From: Pseudomonas fluorescens
Lineage (GTDB): Bacteria; Pseudomonadota; Gammaproteobacteria; Pseudomonadales; Pseudomonadaceae
NCBI RefSeq assembly: GCF_003732425.1
Contig: NZ_MOBX01000014.1
Coordinates: 236,585-300,584, forward strand
DNA: 64,000 nucleotides
Direction of reading: 5' to 3'
The translations under genes were made by a program, and so were the position numbers. Below are positions 17,491-24,942 of the stretch, piece by piece (within the stretch, counting starts at the first letter, position 1; each line of letters opens with the position of its first letter). The notes below the pieces were generated by a model. The model did no database searches, was not told the DNA's origin, and saw only the letters and a list, made by a program, of their open reading frames with translations.

Positions 17491-17544
17491 GGCTAACTCT
17501 AAAGATATAGTGACAAAGTCATTGGTGATTGTAGTTAATGACAC

Positions 17545-18021
17545 TTAGTTCGCGATTTTGTTTTGACCGTTTGTCGCTTTCAATGCAGCCAGTTCTGCTC
17601 CGAGGGCAGCGACCTGGGCTTCCAGTTGCGCCACGCGCTGTTGAGCCTTGACCTGAACAGTGACGTCTTTCTGCACGCCAACAAAATACGTCTGCCCGTC
17701 ATCGGCGTTTTTCACCGTTGAAAGCGACAGTTCATTCCAGAATGGCGTACCGTCCTTGCGATAATTGCGCAGGATTTCCCGGCACGATCCGCCGTTATCC
17801 AGCGTCTCGCGAATCAGCTTCAGGCTTTCCTGATCGCGGTCTCCAGACTGCAGAAAGCGGCAGTCCTGATAGAGGATTTCTTCGCTGGTGTAGCCGGTCA
17901 GTCGCTCGAACGCCGGGTTCACATAAATCAGGATATTGTCCTGCTCACCTTCTTTCTCGGCGACTACGATCCCGTCGTTCGACGCGTTGATCACCATTTG
18001 CAGCAGGCTGGCGTTGATCAT
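17545..18021 (-). CDS. Short LOV blue-light receptor
   Basis: 158 residues: a PAS/LOV domain at about 1-125 followed by a C-terminal helix (VAQLEAQVAALGAELAALKA) likely to mediate dimerisation, and no output domain. The photoactive cysteine is Cys54 in YQDCRFLQ, the short-LOV variant of the usual GxNCRFLQ. Residues NASNDGIVVAEKEG, FERLTGY and FWNELS match the P. putida short LOV proteins PpSB1/PpSB2. An AAGGA ribosome site lies eight bases before the ATG. In P. putida these receptors are needed for light induction through PplR regulators, one of which resembles the neighbouring MerR gene. Confidence 0.93.
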   Translation of the reverse strand: MINASLLQMVINASNDGIVVAEKEGEQDNILIYVNPAFERLTGYTSEEILYQDCRFLQSGDRDQESLKLIRETLDNGGSCREILRNYRKDGTPFWNELSLSTVKNADDGQTYFVGVQKDVTVQVKAQQRVAQLEAQVAALGAELAALKATNGQNKIAN

Positions 18022-18174
18022 CTTTGAATCCTTTCAGAGTTGTCAGTGGCAGGCATTCTAGAAGAACCGTAGGTGCTGTCTACTGGCCATTCCCGCCAAT
18101 TGAGATCCAGTCGCAGCTTTGCGCTTGAGGCTGTTACTATCGGCGCTCTTTTTTCCAGTTTCAGGATCAGATTG

Positions 18175-18630
18175 ATGAAAGTCGCCATCCTCTCCGGTTC
18201 GGTCTACGGCACCGCCGAAGAAGTCGCCCGCCATGCCCAGAACCTGTTGAAAGACGCTGGCTTTGAAACCTTCCACAACTCCCGCGCCAGCCTAGCCGAC
18301 ATCCAGGCGTTCGGCCCTGAAGCATTGCTTGCGGTGACCTCGACCACTGGCATGGGCGAGTTGCCCGACAACCTGCAACCGCTGTACTCAGCGATTCGCG
18401 ACCAGTTGCCCGCCGCACTGCTCGGCTTGCCGGGCGCGGTGATTGCCTTGGGCGACGCCAGTTATGGCGACACCTTCTGCGGCGGTGGCGAGCAAATGCG
18501 TGAACTGTTCGGCGAGTTGGGCGTGCGTGAAGTGCAAGAGATGCTGCGTATCGACGCCAGCGAAAGCGTCACCCCGGAAACCGACGCCGAGCCTTGGCTG
18601 GCGCAGTTGATCGGCGCGCTCAAGGGCTGA
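18175..18630 (+). CDS. Flavodoxin (MioC-like)
   Basis: 151-residue FMN-binding electron carrier starting MKVAILSGSVYGTAEEVARH; the phosphate-binding loop is SGSVYGTAEE, followed by TSTTGMGELPDN and ALGDASYGDTFCGGG, all typical of MioC/short-chain flavodoxins. The reading frame is open upstream to 18073, but the fold begins at 18175. Its 3' end overlaps the convergent LysR gene by 11 bases. The redox partner is unknown. Confidence 0.88.
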   Translation: MKVAILSGSVYGTAEEVARHAQNLLKDAGFETFHNSRASLADIQAFGPEALLAVTSTTGMGELPDNLQPLYSAIRDQLPAALLGLPGAVIALGDASYGDTFCGGGEQMRELFGELGVREVQEMLRIDASESVTPETDAEPWLAQLIGALKG

Positions 18631-19507
18631 CCGCGCGCTCGCGCAACAAGCTCAGCCACGCCTGTGCAGCCTTCGACAGATACGCGCCCCGGCGCCAGAT
18701 GAAGGCGATATCCCAGCGTAGATAATCCGGCGCGCGCAAGGCCAGGCGTACCACACCTGGCCGCACCAGCCCGCGTGCGACCACGCTGGGCAACAGCACC
18801 ACGCCTTGCCCGGCGGCCACCAGCGCCGCGAGAAAATCTGCCTGACCGCTGCGTCCGCCTTCCTTTGGCGTGAAGCCCAGTTGTTGACACGCCTGCAGCA
18901 AGCGGTCGTTGAGCACGAAACTGCGCTGATAGAGCAGGAATGGCGTCTCGGCCAATTCTTCCAGACCGATTTCACCCCGATCGGCCAGCGGATGATTCAC
19001 CGGCAGCAGGGCGTCGAGTTTCTCATCGCAAAACGGCTGGCAGTCGAATTGCGGATCCTTCGGCAGCAGACTGCCACCCAATTCCAGTTCACCGCTCAGC
19101 ACGGCTTGCTCGATGTTGCGGCTGCCGCCCTCGAGCAATTGGATGCTGATATTCGGATAGCGTCGCCGGTATTCGGCAAACAGCCCGGCGAACAGCGCGT
19201 CACTGCCGAGCAGCGGCAGGCCGAGGCGCAGTTCTCCACGCGCCATATGACTGAGATCGTCCAGTTCCGCGAGCAGTTCGTTGCGCAAACGCAACATGCC
19301 CTCGGCCCGTTGCAGCACCACGCTGCCAGCGGCGGTCAGGCGCAATTGCGAACCGAGCCGTTCAAGCAAGGGCGTGCCGAGGCTCTGCTCCAGTTGTGCG
19401 ATCTGTTTGCTCACCGCTGACTGGCTGATGTGCAGGGTTTTTGCGGCTTGAGTGAAGCCGCCCTGATGCATGACTTCGACAAAACTGCGCAGCTGTTTGA
19501 ATTCCAT
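18620..19507 (-). CDS. LysR-family regulator (CidR-like position)
   Basis: 295 residues from MEFKQLRSFVEVMHQGGFTQ, with the LysR helix-turn-helix (AAKTLHISQSAVSKQIAQLE) and a periplasmic-binding-like effector domain from about residue 90. It is divergent from the cidA/lrgB-type pair with a 95-base gap, so it probably regulates them, as CidR does elsewhere. A palindrome ATTCC-N5-GGAAT lies seven bases upstream of its start. The ATG at 19507 is the standard LysR start; 31 upstream in-frame codons are rejected. Confidence 0.85.
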   Translation of the reverse strand: MEFKQLRSFVEVMHQGGFTQAAKTLHISQSAVSKQIAQLEQSLGTPLLERLGSQLRLTAAGSVVLQRAEGMLRLRNELLAELDDLSHMARGELRLGLPLLGSDALFAGLFAEYRRRYPNISIQLLEGGSRNIEQAVLSGELELGGSLLPKDPQFDCQPFCDEKLDALLPVNHPLADRGEIGLEELAETPFLLYQRSFVLNDRLLQACQQLGFTPKEGGRSGQADFLAALVAAGQGVVLLPSVVARGLVRPGVVRLALRAPDYLRWDIAFIWRRGAYLSKAAQAWLSLLRERAVSP

Positions 19508-19513
19508 CGCCTG

Positions 19514-19528
19514 ATTCCATTTTGGAAT
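19514..19528. promoter_or_regulatory. Candidate LysR operator
   Basis: ATTCC-ATTTT-GGAAT, a perfect interrupted palindrome directly before the LysR start and within the divergent promoter region of cidA. Position and symmetry suit autoregulation. No experimental consensus is known to me. Confidence 0.4.
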
Positions 19529-19602
19529 GGTATTGAGTCTAACAATTCGTTTCGGGGATGGCAGCGCGCTTTGTAAAATAAGCGCCTGTCTGGAGCACAA
19601 TC

Positions 19603-19989
19603 ATGAACACCGTCCCCTTCAAGCATCTGTCTCGTCTTCTCGCCGAACTCGCTGTATTGCTCGGCCTCTACCTGCTCGGCTGCCAACTCGCGGCCTGGCT
19701 GGCGTGGCCGATTCCCGGTGGTGTGATCGGCATGGCGCTGTTGCTGCTGGCCTTTGCCTTTGGCTGGATAAAACCCGCAGCCCTGCAATTGGGCGCGGGC
19801 TTGCTGATGGCCGAAATGTTGTTGTTCTTCATACCGGCGCTGATGAGTCTGCTCGACTACGGCGCGCTGTTGCGCCACGACGGCTGGCGAATCCTGCTGG
19901 TGATCGCCGCCAGTACATTGATGGTGATGCTGGTGACGGCTTTCACCGTAGAGCTCGCCGTACGCATGAGGCGTTCCCATGAAGCTTGA
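19603..19989 (+). CDS. CidA/LrgA family holin-like protein
   Basis: 128-residue inner-membrane protein with four hydrophobic segments (about 10-30, 33-55, 62-82, 90-118). LGLYLLGCQLAAWLAWPIPG-GVIGM is the family signature. CidA/LrgA proteins form small membrane oligomers influencing murein hydrolase release and metabolite export. It overlaps the next gene by 11 bases. Confidence 0.88.
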   Translation: MNTVPFKHLSRLLAELAVLLGLYLLGCQLAAWLAWPIPGGVIGMALLLLAFAFGWIKPAALQLGAGLLMAEMLLFFIPALMSLLDYGALLRHDGWRILLVIAASTLMVMLVTAFTVELAVRMRRSHEA

Positions 19990-20665
19990 ATGGATGCCGA
20001 TGTTCTGGCTGGCCTTCACGCTGTTGGCGTACCTGTTCAGCCGCTGGATTTATCGGCGTACCGGGCGCTACGTGTTGTCGCCGCTGATCCTGGTGCCGGC
20101 CTTGCTGTTGGCGCTGGCCGTGCCGTTGCACACGGCTTATGCCGAATATTCCAGCAATACCCATTGGCTGATGCTGGTGCTGGGCCCGGTCACTGTCGCT
20201 TTTGCTGTGCCGATCTGGCAGCAGCGGCGCTTGCTGATGCGGCATTGGTCAGCGCTGCTGTTGGGCATGGTTGCCGGCAGTGCAGCGTCGATCGGCACTT
20301 CATTCGGGCTGGCCAGGGCACTGGCGCTCGACAGCTCGGTGACGCTGTCTCTGGTGCCACGCTCGATCACCACGCCATTCGCCATGCCGCTGGCGCAGGA
20401 CCTCGGCGGCGTGCCGGAGTTGACGGCGGTATTCGTGATGTTCACCGGCGTGTTCGGGGCGATGCTCGGCGGCGTGTTGTTGAAGTGGTTGCCGCTGCGC
20501 AGTGCCTTGGCGCGCGGTGCGCTTTTCGGGGTTGGCGCGCATGGTGCCGGTGTCAGTCGGGCCCATGAAGTGGGCGGCGAAGAAGGCTCTGTCGCCGGGT
20601 TGGTGATGGTCTTGACCGGGTTGCTCAATCTGTTTGCCGCGCCTTTGTTGGCGTCGTGGCTTTGA
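19979..20665 (+). CDS. LrgB/CidB family membrane protein
   Basis: 228 residues with about six to seven membrane segments; PRSITTPFAMPLAQDLGGVP and GVGAHGAGVSRAHEVGGEEG are the LrgB signatures. Partner of the upstream CidA/LrgA protein, whose gene it overlaps. Together with the divergent LysR regulator this is a complete cid/lrg-type locus. Confidence 0.9.
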   Translation: MKLEWMPMFWLAFTLLAYLFSRWIYRRTGRYVLSPLILVPALLLALAVPLHTAYAEYSSNTHWLMLVLGPVTVAFAVPIWQQRRLLMRHWSALLLGMVAGSAASIGTSFGLARALALDSSVTLSLVPRSITTPFAMPLAQDLGGVPELTAVFVMFTGVFGAMLGGVLLKWLPLRSALARGALFGVGAHGAGVSRAHEVGGEEGSVAGLVMVLTGLLNLFAAPLLASWL

Positions 20666-20685
20666 CATGGATCCAAGGAGTTTGC

Positions 20686-20748
20686 ATGGCTGACCCGCTC
20701 AGTCATCAAGCTGGCTGGCAATGCAACTACGCAATGCTCTGCGCCTGA
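20686..20748 (+). CDS. Possible 20-residue leader or remnant ORF
   Basis: An ATG at 20686 has AAGGAG five bases upstream and opens 20 codons (starting MADPLSHQAGW, ending AMLCA) before a TGA, between lrgB and the aldolase gene. The ribosome site is better than that of many real genes nearby. No similarity is recognised; it may be a leader peptide, the stump of a deleted gene, or chance. Confidence 0.25.
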   Translation: MADPLSHQAGWQCNYAMLCA

Positions 20749-20796
20749 CTAGACTGCTCGTACGTGCAGAACAATAAGAACGCAGAGGTGCATACA

Positions 20797-21579
20797 GTGA
20801 GCGTAGCCCCCGTCCAATCGTCCCTTAATGTCAAAGACCAGGTCAGCGCCGCAGAGTGGCAGACCCGTGTCGATCTCGCCGCTTGTTATCGTCTTGTCGC
20901 GCTGCATGGCTGGGACGATCTGATCTTCACCCATATTTCCGCCAAGGTGCCGGGCACCGAAGATTTCCTGATCAACCCGTTCGGTCTGATGTTCCACGAG
21001 ATCACCGCCTCGAGCCTGGTGAAAGTCGATCTGGCCGGCAACAAGCTCATGGACAGCCCCTACGAGATCAACCCCGCCGGCTACACCATCCACAGCGCCG
21101 TGCACGAAGGGCGGCACGATGTGGTTTGCGTGCTGCATACGCACACCGCTTCCGGTGTAGCGGTGTCGGCGCAAAAGCAGGGCGTTTTGCCGATCAGTCA
21201 GCAGTCGCTGTTCGTGTTATCGAGTCTGGCTTATCACGGCTACGAAGGCGTGGCGCTGAACCACGAAGAGAAGGCGCGCTTGCAGGCCGACCTCGGCGAG
21301 AACAATTTCCTGATGCTGCACAACCACGGTTTGCTGACCTGTGGCGGCACCGTCGCCGACACATTTCTGATGATGTTCACCTTCCAGCGCGCCTGCGACA
21401 TTCAGGTCATGGCGCAAACCGGTGGTGCTGAACTCATCGCCATCGAACCGCAAATCCTTGCGGGCGCCAAAGCGATGATTGCCGGCGTCACCAAAAGTGC
21501 TCAAGGCATGGGGGGCGCGCTGGCCTGGCCGGCGTTGCTGCGCAAACTCGATAAACAAGACCCCGGATATAAACTCTAA
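20797..21579 (+). CDS. Class II aldolase/adducin family protein
   Basis: 260 residues. Zinc ligands are visible in VLHTHTASG near residue 115 and LHNHGLLTCG near 180; FTHISAKVPG near the N-terminus is the substrate phosphate or acid site. GTG at 20797 is preferred as start because GAGGTG precedes it; a GTG at 20764 would add 11 residues. The stop overlaps the ATG of the hydrolase gene (TAATG), so they are translationally coupled. Substrate unknown. Confidence 0.85.
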   Translation: MSVAPVQSSLNVKDQVSAAEWQTRVDLAACYRLVALHGWDDLIFTHISAKVPGTEDFLINPFGLMFHEITASSLVKVDLAGNKLMDSPYEINPAGYTIHSAVHEGRHDVVCVLHTHTASGVAVSAQKQGVLPISQQSLFVLSSLAYHGYEGVALNHEEKARLQADLGENNFLMLHNHGLLTCGGTVADTFLMMFTFQRACDIQVMAQTGGAELIAIEPQILAGAKAMIAGVTKSAQGMGGALAWPALLRKLDKQDPGYKL

Positions 21580-22481
21580 TGCCTCTTGCCGAGATTCCTC
21601 TGTGTGTCTGGCGTAAACGCAGCCAGACGTTTGTCTTTCGTGGCCAGCCGATTCGCTACTGGACGGCCGGGCAGGGTGAGCCGTTGTTGCTGATTCACGG
21701 TTTTCCGACCGCCAGTTGGGATTGGCATTACCTGTGGCAGCCACTGGCTCAGCGTTATCGGGTGATCGCCTGCGACATGCTTGGTTTTGGCGATTCGGCC
21801 AAGCCGATCAATCACACCTACAGCCTGCTGGAGCAGGCTGACTTGCAGCAGGCCTTGCTCGCGCATCTGCAGGTCGAGCAACCGGTGCATGTGCTGGCGC
21901 ATGATTACGGTGACAGCGTTGCGCAGGAACTGCTCGCCCGGCACTACGAAGACAAGATCGAGGTGGCCAGTTGTGTGTTCCTTAACGGTGGACTGTTCCC
22001 GGAAACCCATCGCCCGGTGCTGATGCAAAAATTGCTGCTCAGCCCGCTGGGCTGGATGATCGGTCGTGCGTTCACTCGCGACGCTCTGGTGAAAAGCTTC
22101 TGGCAGATCTTCGGCCCGCAAACCCGGCCAAGCGAAAGCGAACTGGACGATTTCTGGAGCCTGGTCGACAGCAATCGCGGGCCACGGATCATGCACAAGT
22201 TGATCAGTTACATTCCCGAACGCCGGGTGCAGCGTGATCGCTGGGTCACAGCGATGCAGCGTGGCGAAATTCCGTTGCGGGTGATTGATGGTGAAGTCGA
22301 TCCGATTTCCGGGGCGCACATGGTCGAGCGCTACCGTGAATTGATCCCCGACGCCGACACGGTGTTGTTGCCGGGCATCGGCCACTATCCACAGACCGAG
22401 GCGCCGGTTCAGGTGCTCAAGCATTACCTGGAATTTCGTGACCGGTTTGTATTGCCGCCGCGCAAGGTGGCGTGCTCCTGA
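21579..22481 (+). CDS. Alpha/beta-fold hydrolase
   Basis: 300 residues with an oxyanion-hole HGFPTASWDW near residue 40, the nucleophile elbow region HDYGDSVAQEL near residue 107, and a catalytic His in GIGHYPQTEAP near residue 268. The elbow reads H-D-Y-G-D, so the nucleophile would be Asp, as in haloalkane dehalogenase and epoxide hydrolase relatives. Coupled to the upstream aldolase gene. The substrate is not evident. Confidence 0.85.
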   Translation: MPLAEIPLCVWRKRSQTFVFRGQPIRYWTAGQGEPLLLIHGFPTASWDWHYLWQPLAQRYRVIACDMLGFGDSAKPINHTYSLLEQADLQQALLAHLQVEQPVHVLAHDYGDSVAQELLARHYEDKIEVASCVFLNGGLFPETHRPVLMQKLLLSPLGWMIGRAFTRDALVKSFWQIFGPQTRPSESELDDFWSLVDSNRGPRIMHKLISYIPERRVQRDRWVTAMQRGEIPLRVIDGEVDPISGAHMVERYRELIPDADTVLLPGIGHYPQTEAPVQVLKHYLEFRDRFVLPPRKVACS

Positions 22482-22483
22482 AA

Positions 22484-22560
22484 ATCAAAAGATCGCAGCC
22501 TTCGGCAGCGCCTGCACAAATTTAAGGTGGGAGCTGCCGAAGGCTGCGATCTTTTGATCT
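22484..22560. repeat. Inverted REP pair, family A (head-in)
   Basis: atcaaaagatcgcagcc... and its complement with an 18-20 base spacer; the head-end variant is GCGCCTGC/GTGGGAGC. A short direct repeat of gatcttttgatcttttgatct follows at 22548-22572. It separates the hydrolase and SDR genes. Confidence 0.82.
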
Positions 22561-22689
22561 TTTGATCTTTTGACGCCTTCATCATCCCCCAACCTTATCG
22601 CGCACCATTCAGCCTCAGCCGTATTCGTTGTGACCCAAAGCCCTGTGCCTGACACTCGGACTCAATACTGGCCTGCTGGAGTTGCTGCG

Positions 22690-23601
22690 ATGAATGAGTC
22701 TGTGCGTTTCGAAGATAAAGTCGTAATCGTCACCGGCGCCGGTGGTGGCCTCGGACGCGCCCATGCATTGTTGTTCGCCAGACAGGGCGCGAAAGTGCTG
22801 GTCAACGACCTCGGCGGCTCGACCCAGGGCGAAGGCGCCAACGCCTCTGCGGCCGATCGCGTGGTGGCGGAAATCCGCGAAGCCGGCGGCATTGCCGAAG
22901 CCAACCACGACTCGGTCACCGATGGCGACAAACTGGTGCAGAACGCCCTCGATGCCTTTGGCCGCGTTGACGTCGTCGTCAACAACGCCGGGATCCTGCG
23001 CGACAAGACCTTCCATAAAATGGACGACGCTGACTGGGATCTGGTTTACCGCGTCCACGTCGAAGGTGCCTACAAAGTCACCCGAGCCGCATGGCCACAT
23101 ATGCGTGAGCAAAACTACGGCCGAGTGATCTTCACCGCCTCGACTTCCGGCATCTACGGCAACTTCGGTCAGTCCAACTATGGCATGGCCAAACTGGGTC
23201 TTTACGGATTGACCCGCACGCTGGCCATCGAAGGTCGCAAGAACAACATCCTCGTCAATGCCATTGCGCCGACTGGCGGCACGCGCATGACCGAAGGCCT
23301 GATCCCGCCGCAAGTGTTCGAGCAATTGAAGCCGGAACTGGTCAGCCCGCTTGTGGTGTATCTGGCCAGTGAACAATGCCAGGAAACGTCGGGGCTGTTC
23401 GAAGTCGGTGGCGGCTGGATGGGCAAGGTGCGCTGGGAACGCAGCCTCGGTGCCGGGTTTGATCCGCGGGTGGGTTTCTCGCCGGAAGATGTCGCGGCGC
23501 ACTGGCAGCAGATTTGCGATTTCGAAGGCGCGGCGCATCCGAAGGACAATATTGAGGCGTTGAAAGAGATGATGGCGAATTTGCAGAAGTATTCGCTTTA
23601 A
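22690..23601 (+). CDS. SDR-family oxidoreductase (3-hydroxyacyl-CoA dehydrogenase-like)
   Basis: 303 residues from MNESVRFEDKVVIVTGAGGG. NAD(P)-binding TGAGGGLGRAHA, NNAG near residue 98, and the active-site Ser-Tyr-Lys in TASTSGIYGNFGQSNYGMAK. The length and the C-terminal extension after SGLFEVGGGWMGKVRWERS resemble the dehydrogenase part of multifunctional beta-oxidation enzymes. GGAG lies eight bases before the ATG. It may act with the aldolase/hydrolase pair but is separated by a REP element. Confidence 0.85.
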   Translation: MNESVRFEDKVVIVTGAGGGLGRAHALLFARQGAKVLVNDLGGSTQGEGANASAADRVVAEIREAGGIAEANHDSVTDGDKLVQNALDAFGRVDVVVNNAGILRDKTFHKMDDADWDLVYRVHVEGAYKVTRAAWPHMREQNYGRVIFTASTSGIYGNFGQSNYGMAKLGLYGLTRTLAIEGRKNNILVNAIAPTGGTRMTEGLIPPQVFEQLKPELVSPLVVYLASEQCQETSGLFEVGGGWMGKVRWERSLGAGFDPRVGFSPEDVAAHWQQICDFEGAAHPKDNIEALKEMMANLQKYSL

Positions 23602-23610
23602 GAAACGTTT

Positions 23611-23650
23611 GAGCCTCGCTGCGTTCTGGATGCGGCGAGGCTCCTTCTGT
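23611..23650 (+). terminator. Terminator-like hairpin after the SDR gene
   Basis: GAGCCTCGC and GCGAGGCTC arms around a 15-base loop, followed by a weak T tract (cttctgtt). It starts ten bases after the stop and ends at the stop of the convergent orphan gene. Confidence 0.6.
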
Positions 23651-24273
23651 TACTCCTCGTACCGCTTATCAATCATGAATTCCGGGATTTCCCAGTTTGG
23701 ACCCGGAATGGCAACAGCCGCATTACCCTCAGCCAGTACACCCTCACGAAATAATTCCTCGTATGTTCTCCACAATTCACCGCGCGCAATAACTTCAAAA
23801 CGATAACGTCCGAACAATGTGTCGATCGAGGGAAATGCCAAACCGATAGCCAAAACTGATAACAAATCTCTGAGATTTTCTTGCCTGACAGCTTGTTCGA
23901 GTTTGGCCGTCGAACTCTTGGATCTGCTGACGCATTCAAATGCTTCCAACTCTTGTTTTTTCGCCGCGTCGATGGCCTCTTCCGTATAGCGTAATGACTC
24001 ATCGTCGCTCAGTTTGAAGTCTTCAAGTGTGGCCGTATGGAGGCTATTCCAAAGGGACGGATTACTTTTGGGAATGTAGTCGTCGGCGAATCCCATCGCT
24101 CTGAATCGCTCCATCATTCGAAGTGAATAGGCATAGAACCGTCGATCGGTATCGGTCATCTCGAGCTTGCGCTCCAGTATGGCGTCAAGACGCTTGATCA
24201 TGATGAGGTTGGCTGTAGACCCTTTTCCTTCAATTTTTGTTTCGGCGCCCTCAACAAAACTTTGCTCCAACAT
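23650..24273 (-). CDS. Orphan protein of unknown function
   Basis: 207 residues, not recognised. It is hydrophilic and largely helical by composition, with charged N-terminal half (IMIKRLDAILERKLEMTD), a SLWNSLHTATLEDFKLSDDE segment and a C-terminal GPNWEIPEFMIDKRYEE. No signal peptide or membrane segment. Base composition is visibly more AT-rich than neighbours, suggesting later arrival. Such single AT-rich genes in Pseudomonas are often immunity or toxin-linked orphans, but nothing here proves that. Confidence 0.6.
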   Translation of the reverse strand: MLEQSFVEGAETKIEGKGSTANLIMIKRLDAILERKLEMTDTDRRFYAYSLRMMERFRAMGFADDYIPKSNPSLWNSLHTATLEDFKLSDDESLRYTEEAIDAAKKQELEAFECVSRSKSSTAKLEQAVRQENLRDLLSVLAIGLAFPSIDTLFGRYRFEVIARGELWRTYEELFREGVLAEGNAAVAIPGPNWEIPEFMIDKRYEE

Positions 24274-24942
24274 TCGTTTTACTCACTGCGAATTTTTCGG
24301 TTTGCGGAGCAATTAACCTACATCAGCTTTCGAACGGAAATATCTGCATCAATCGTCAGTAATGACCTGCCTGGTTGTATGAATAATGTGGAAAGCGGTT
24401 TGATAGCTTGGCATTAAAAGACCAAAAGGATATTTCCTACAGCAATGGGGGGATCTTCCCGCTGATGCAGGTGAGGTGAGTAAAACGGCGCCCATAAAAA
24501 AGGCCGCTGCAAACGCAGCGGCCAAGGTAAGACGTTGGATCAAGGAGCTACAAATCAACGTCAGTGAACACCGGGGCGATAAACCGAAGTCTTCGATTCA
24601 TCTGAAATCTGTCAGCAATGGCCTGAGTCGCTCAAAGGCCAGTGCTTCCTGCTTTGCGGCGTGTCCCGTGAAAGCGCGTTCAGAATAAGGTCTTGAGCCT
24701 GTAGGAAAAATACCGATTCCGGACATGCACTGTTACGGGGCATGCAACAGTCCCGTGATCCGATGTGCACCATGCGCTGCACTGATGATCCTCCATCCAG
24801 CCGATCCATGAGCGGCGCAAAGCCCCGTCGCGCAAGGCCATTCATCCTTTCGAGCGACAACACGAATACCTCCTTGGTGCGCTTATCGATGCGGTTGCCC
24901 GGCAGTAGGGTGGGGCCTTCTGTCACTCACCGGGGAAGACGC
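24274..24942. other. 669-bp gap, AT-rich with possible gene remnant
   Basis: No convincing gene. The minus strand at 24349-24558 can encode a 69-residue peptide whose first 33 residues look like a secretion signal (LTLAAAFAAAFFMGAVLLTS, then PASAG) but continue into nothing recognisable; part of that signal is the hairpin at 24496-24523. It may be the stump of a lost secreted protein. The right half leads into the DUF1302 gene. Confidence 0.5.
24496..24523 (-). terminator. Terminator-like hairpin, minus strand
   Basis: GGCCGCTGC-gttt-GCAGCGGCC followed by six T on the minus strand. No clear minus-strand gene ends here, so it may be left from a deleted gene, or be coincidental with a signal-peptide-like reading frame. 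Confidence 0.5.

Noticed and set aside
15005..18174. PplR-type operator T(G/A)TACA-N12-TGTA(C/T)A near the light locus
   Set aside because: I scanned the gaps around folM, the MerR gene and the LOV gene by eye and found no match.
24349..24558. 69-residue secreted peptide gene on the minus strand
   Set aside because: The signal-like part is convincing, but the rest is not, no ribosome site is seen, and part of it is a terminator-like hairpin. Mentioned only as a possible remnant.
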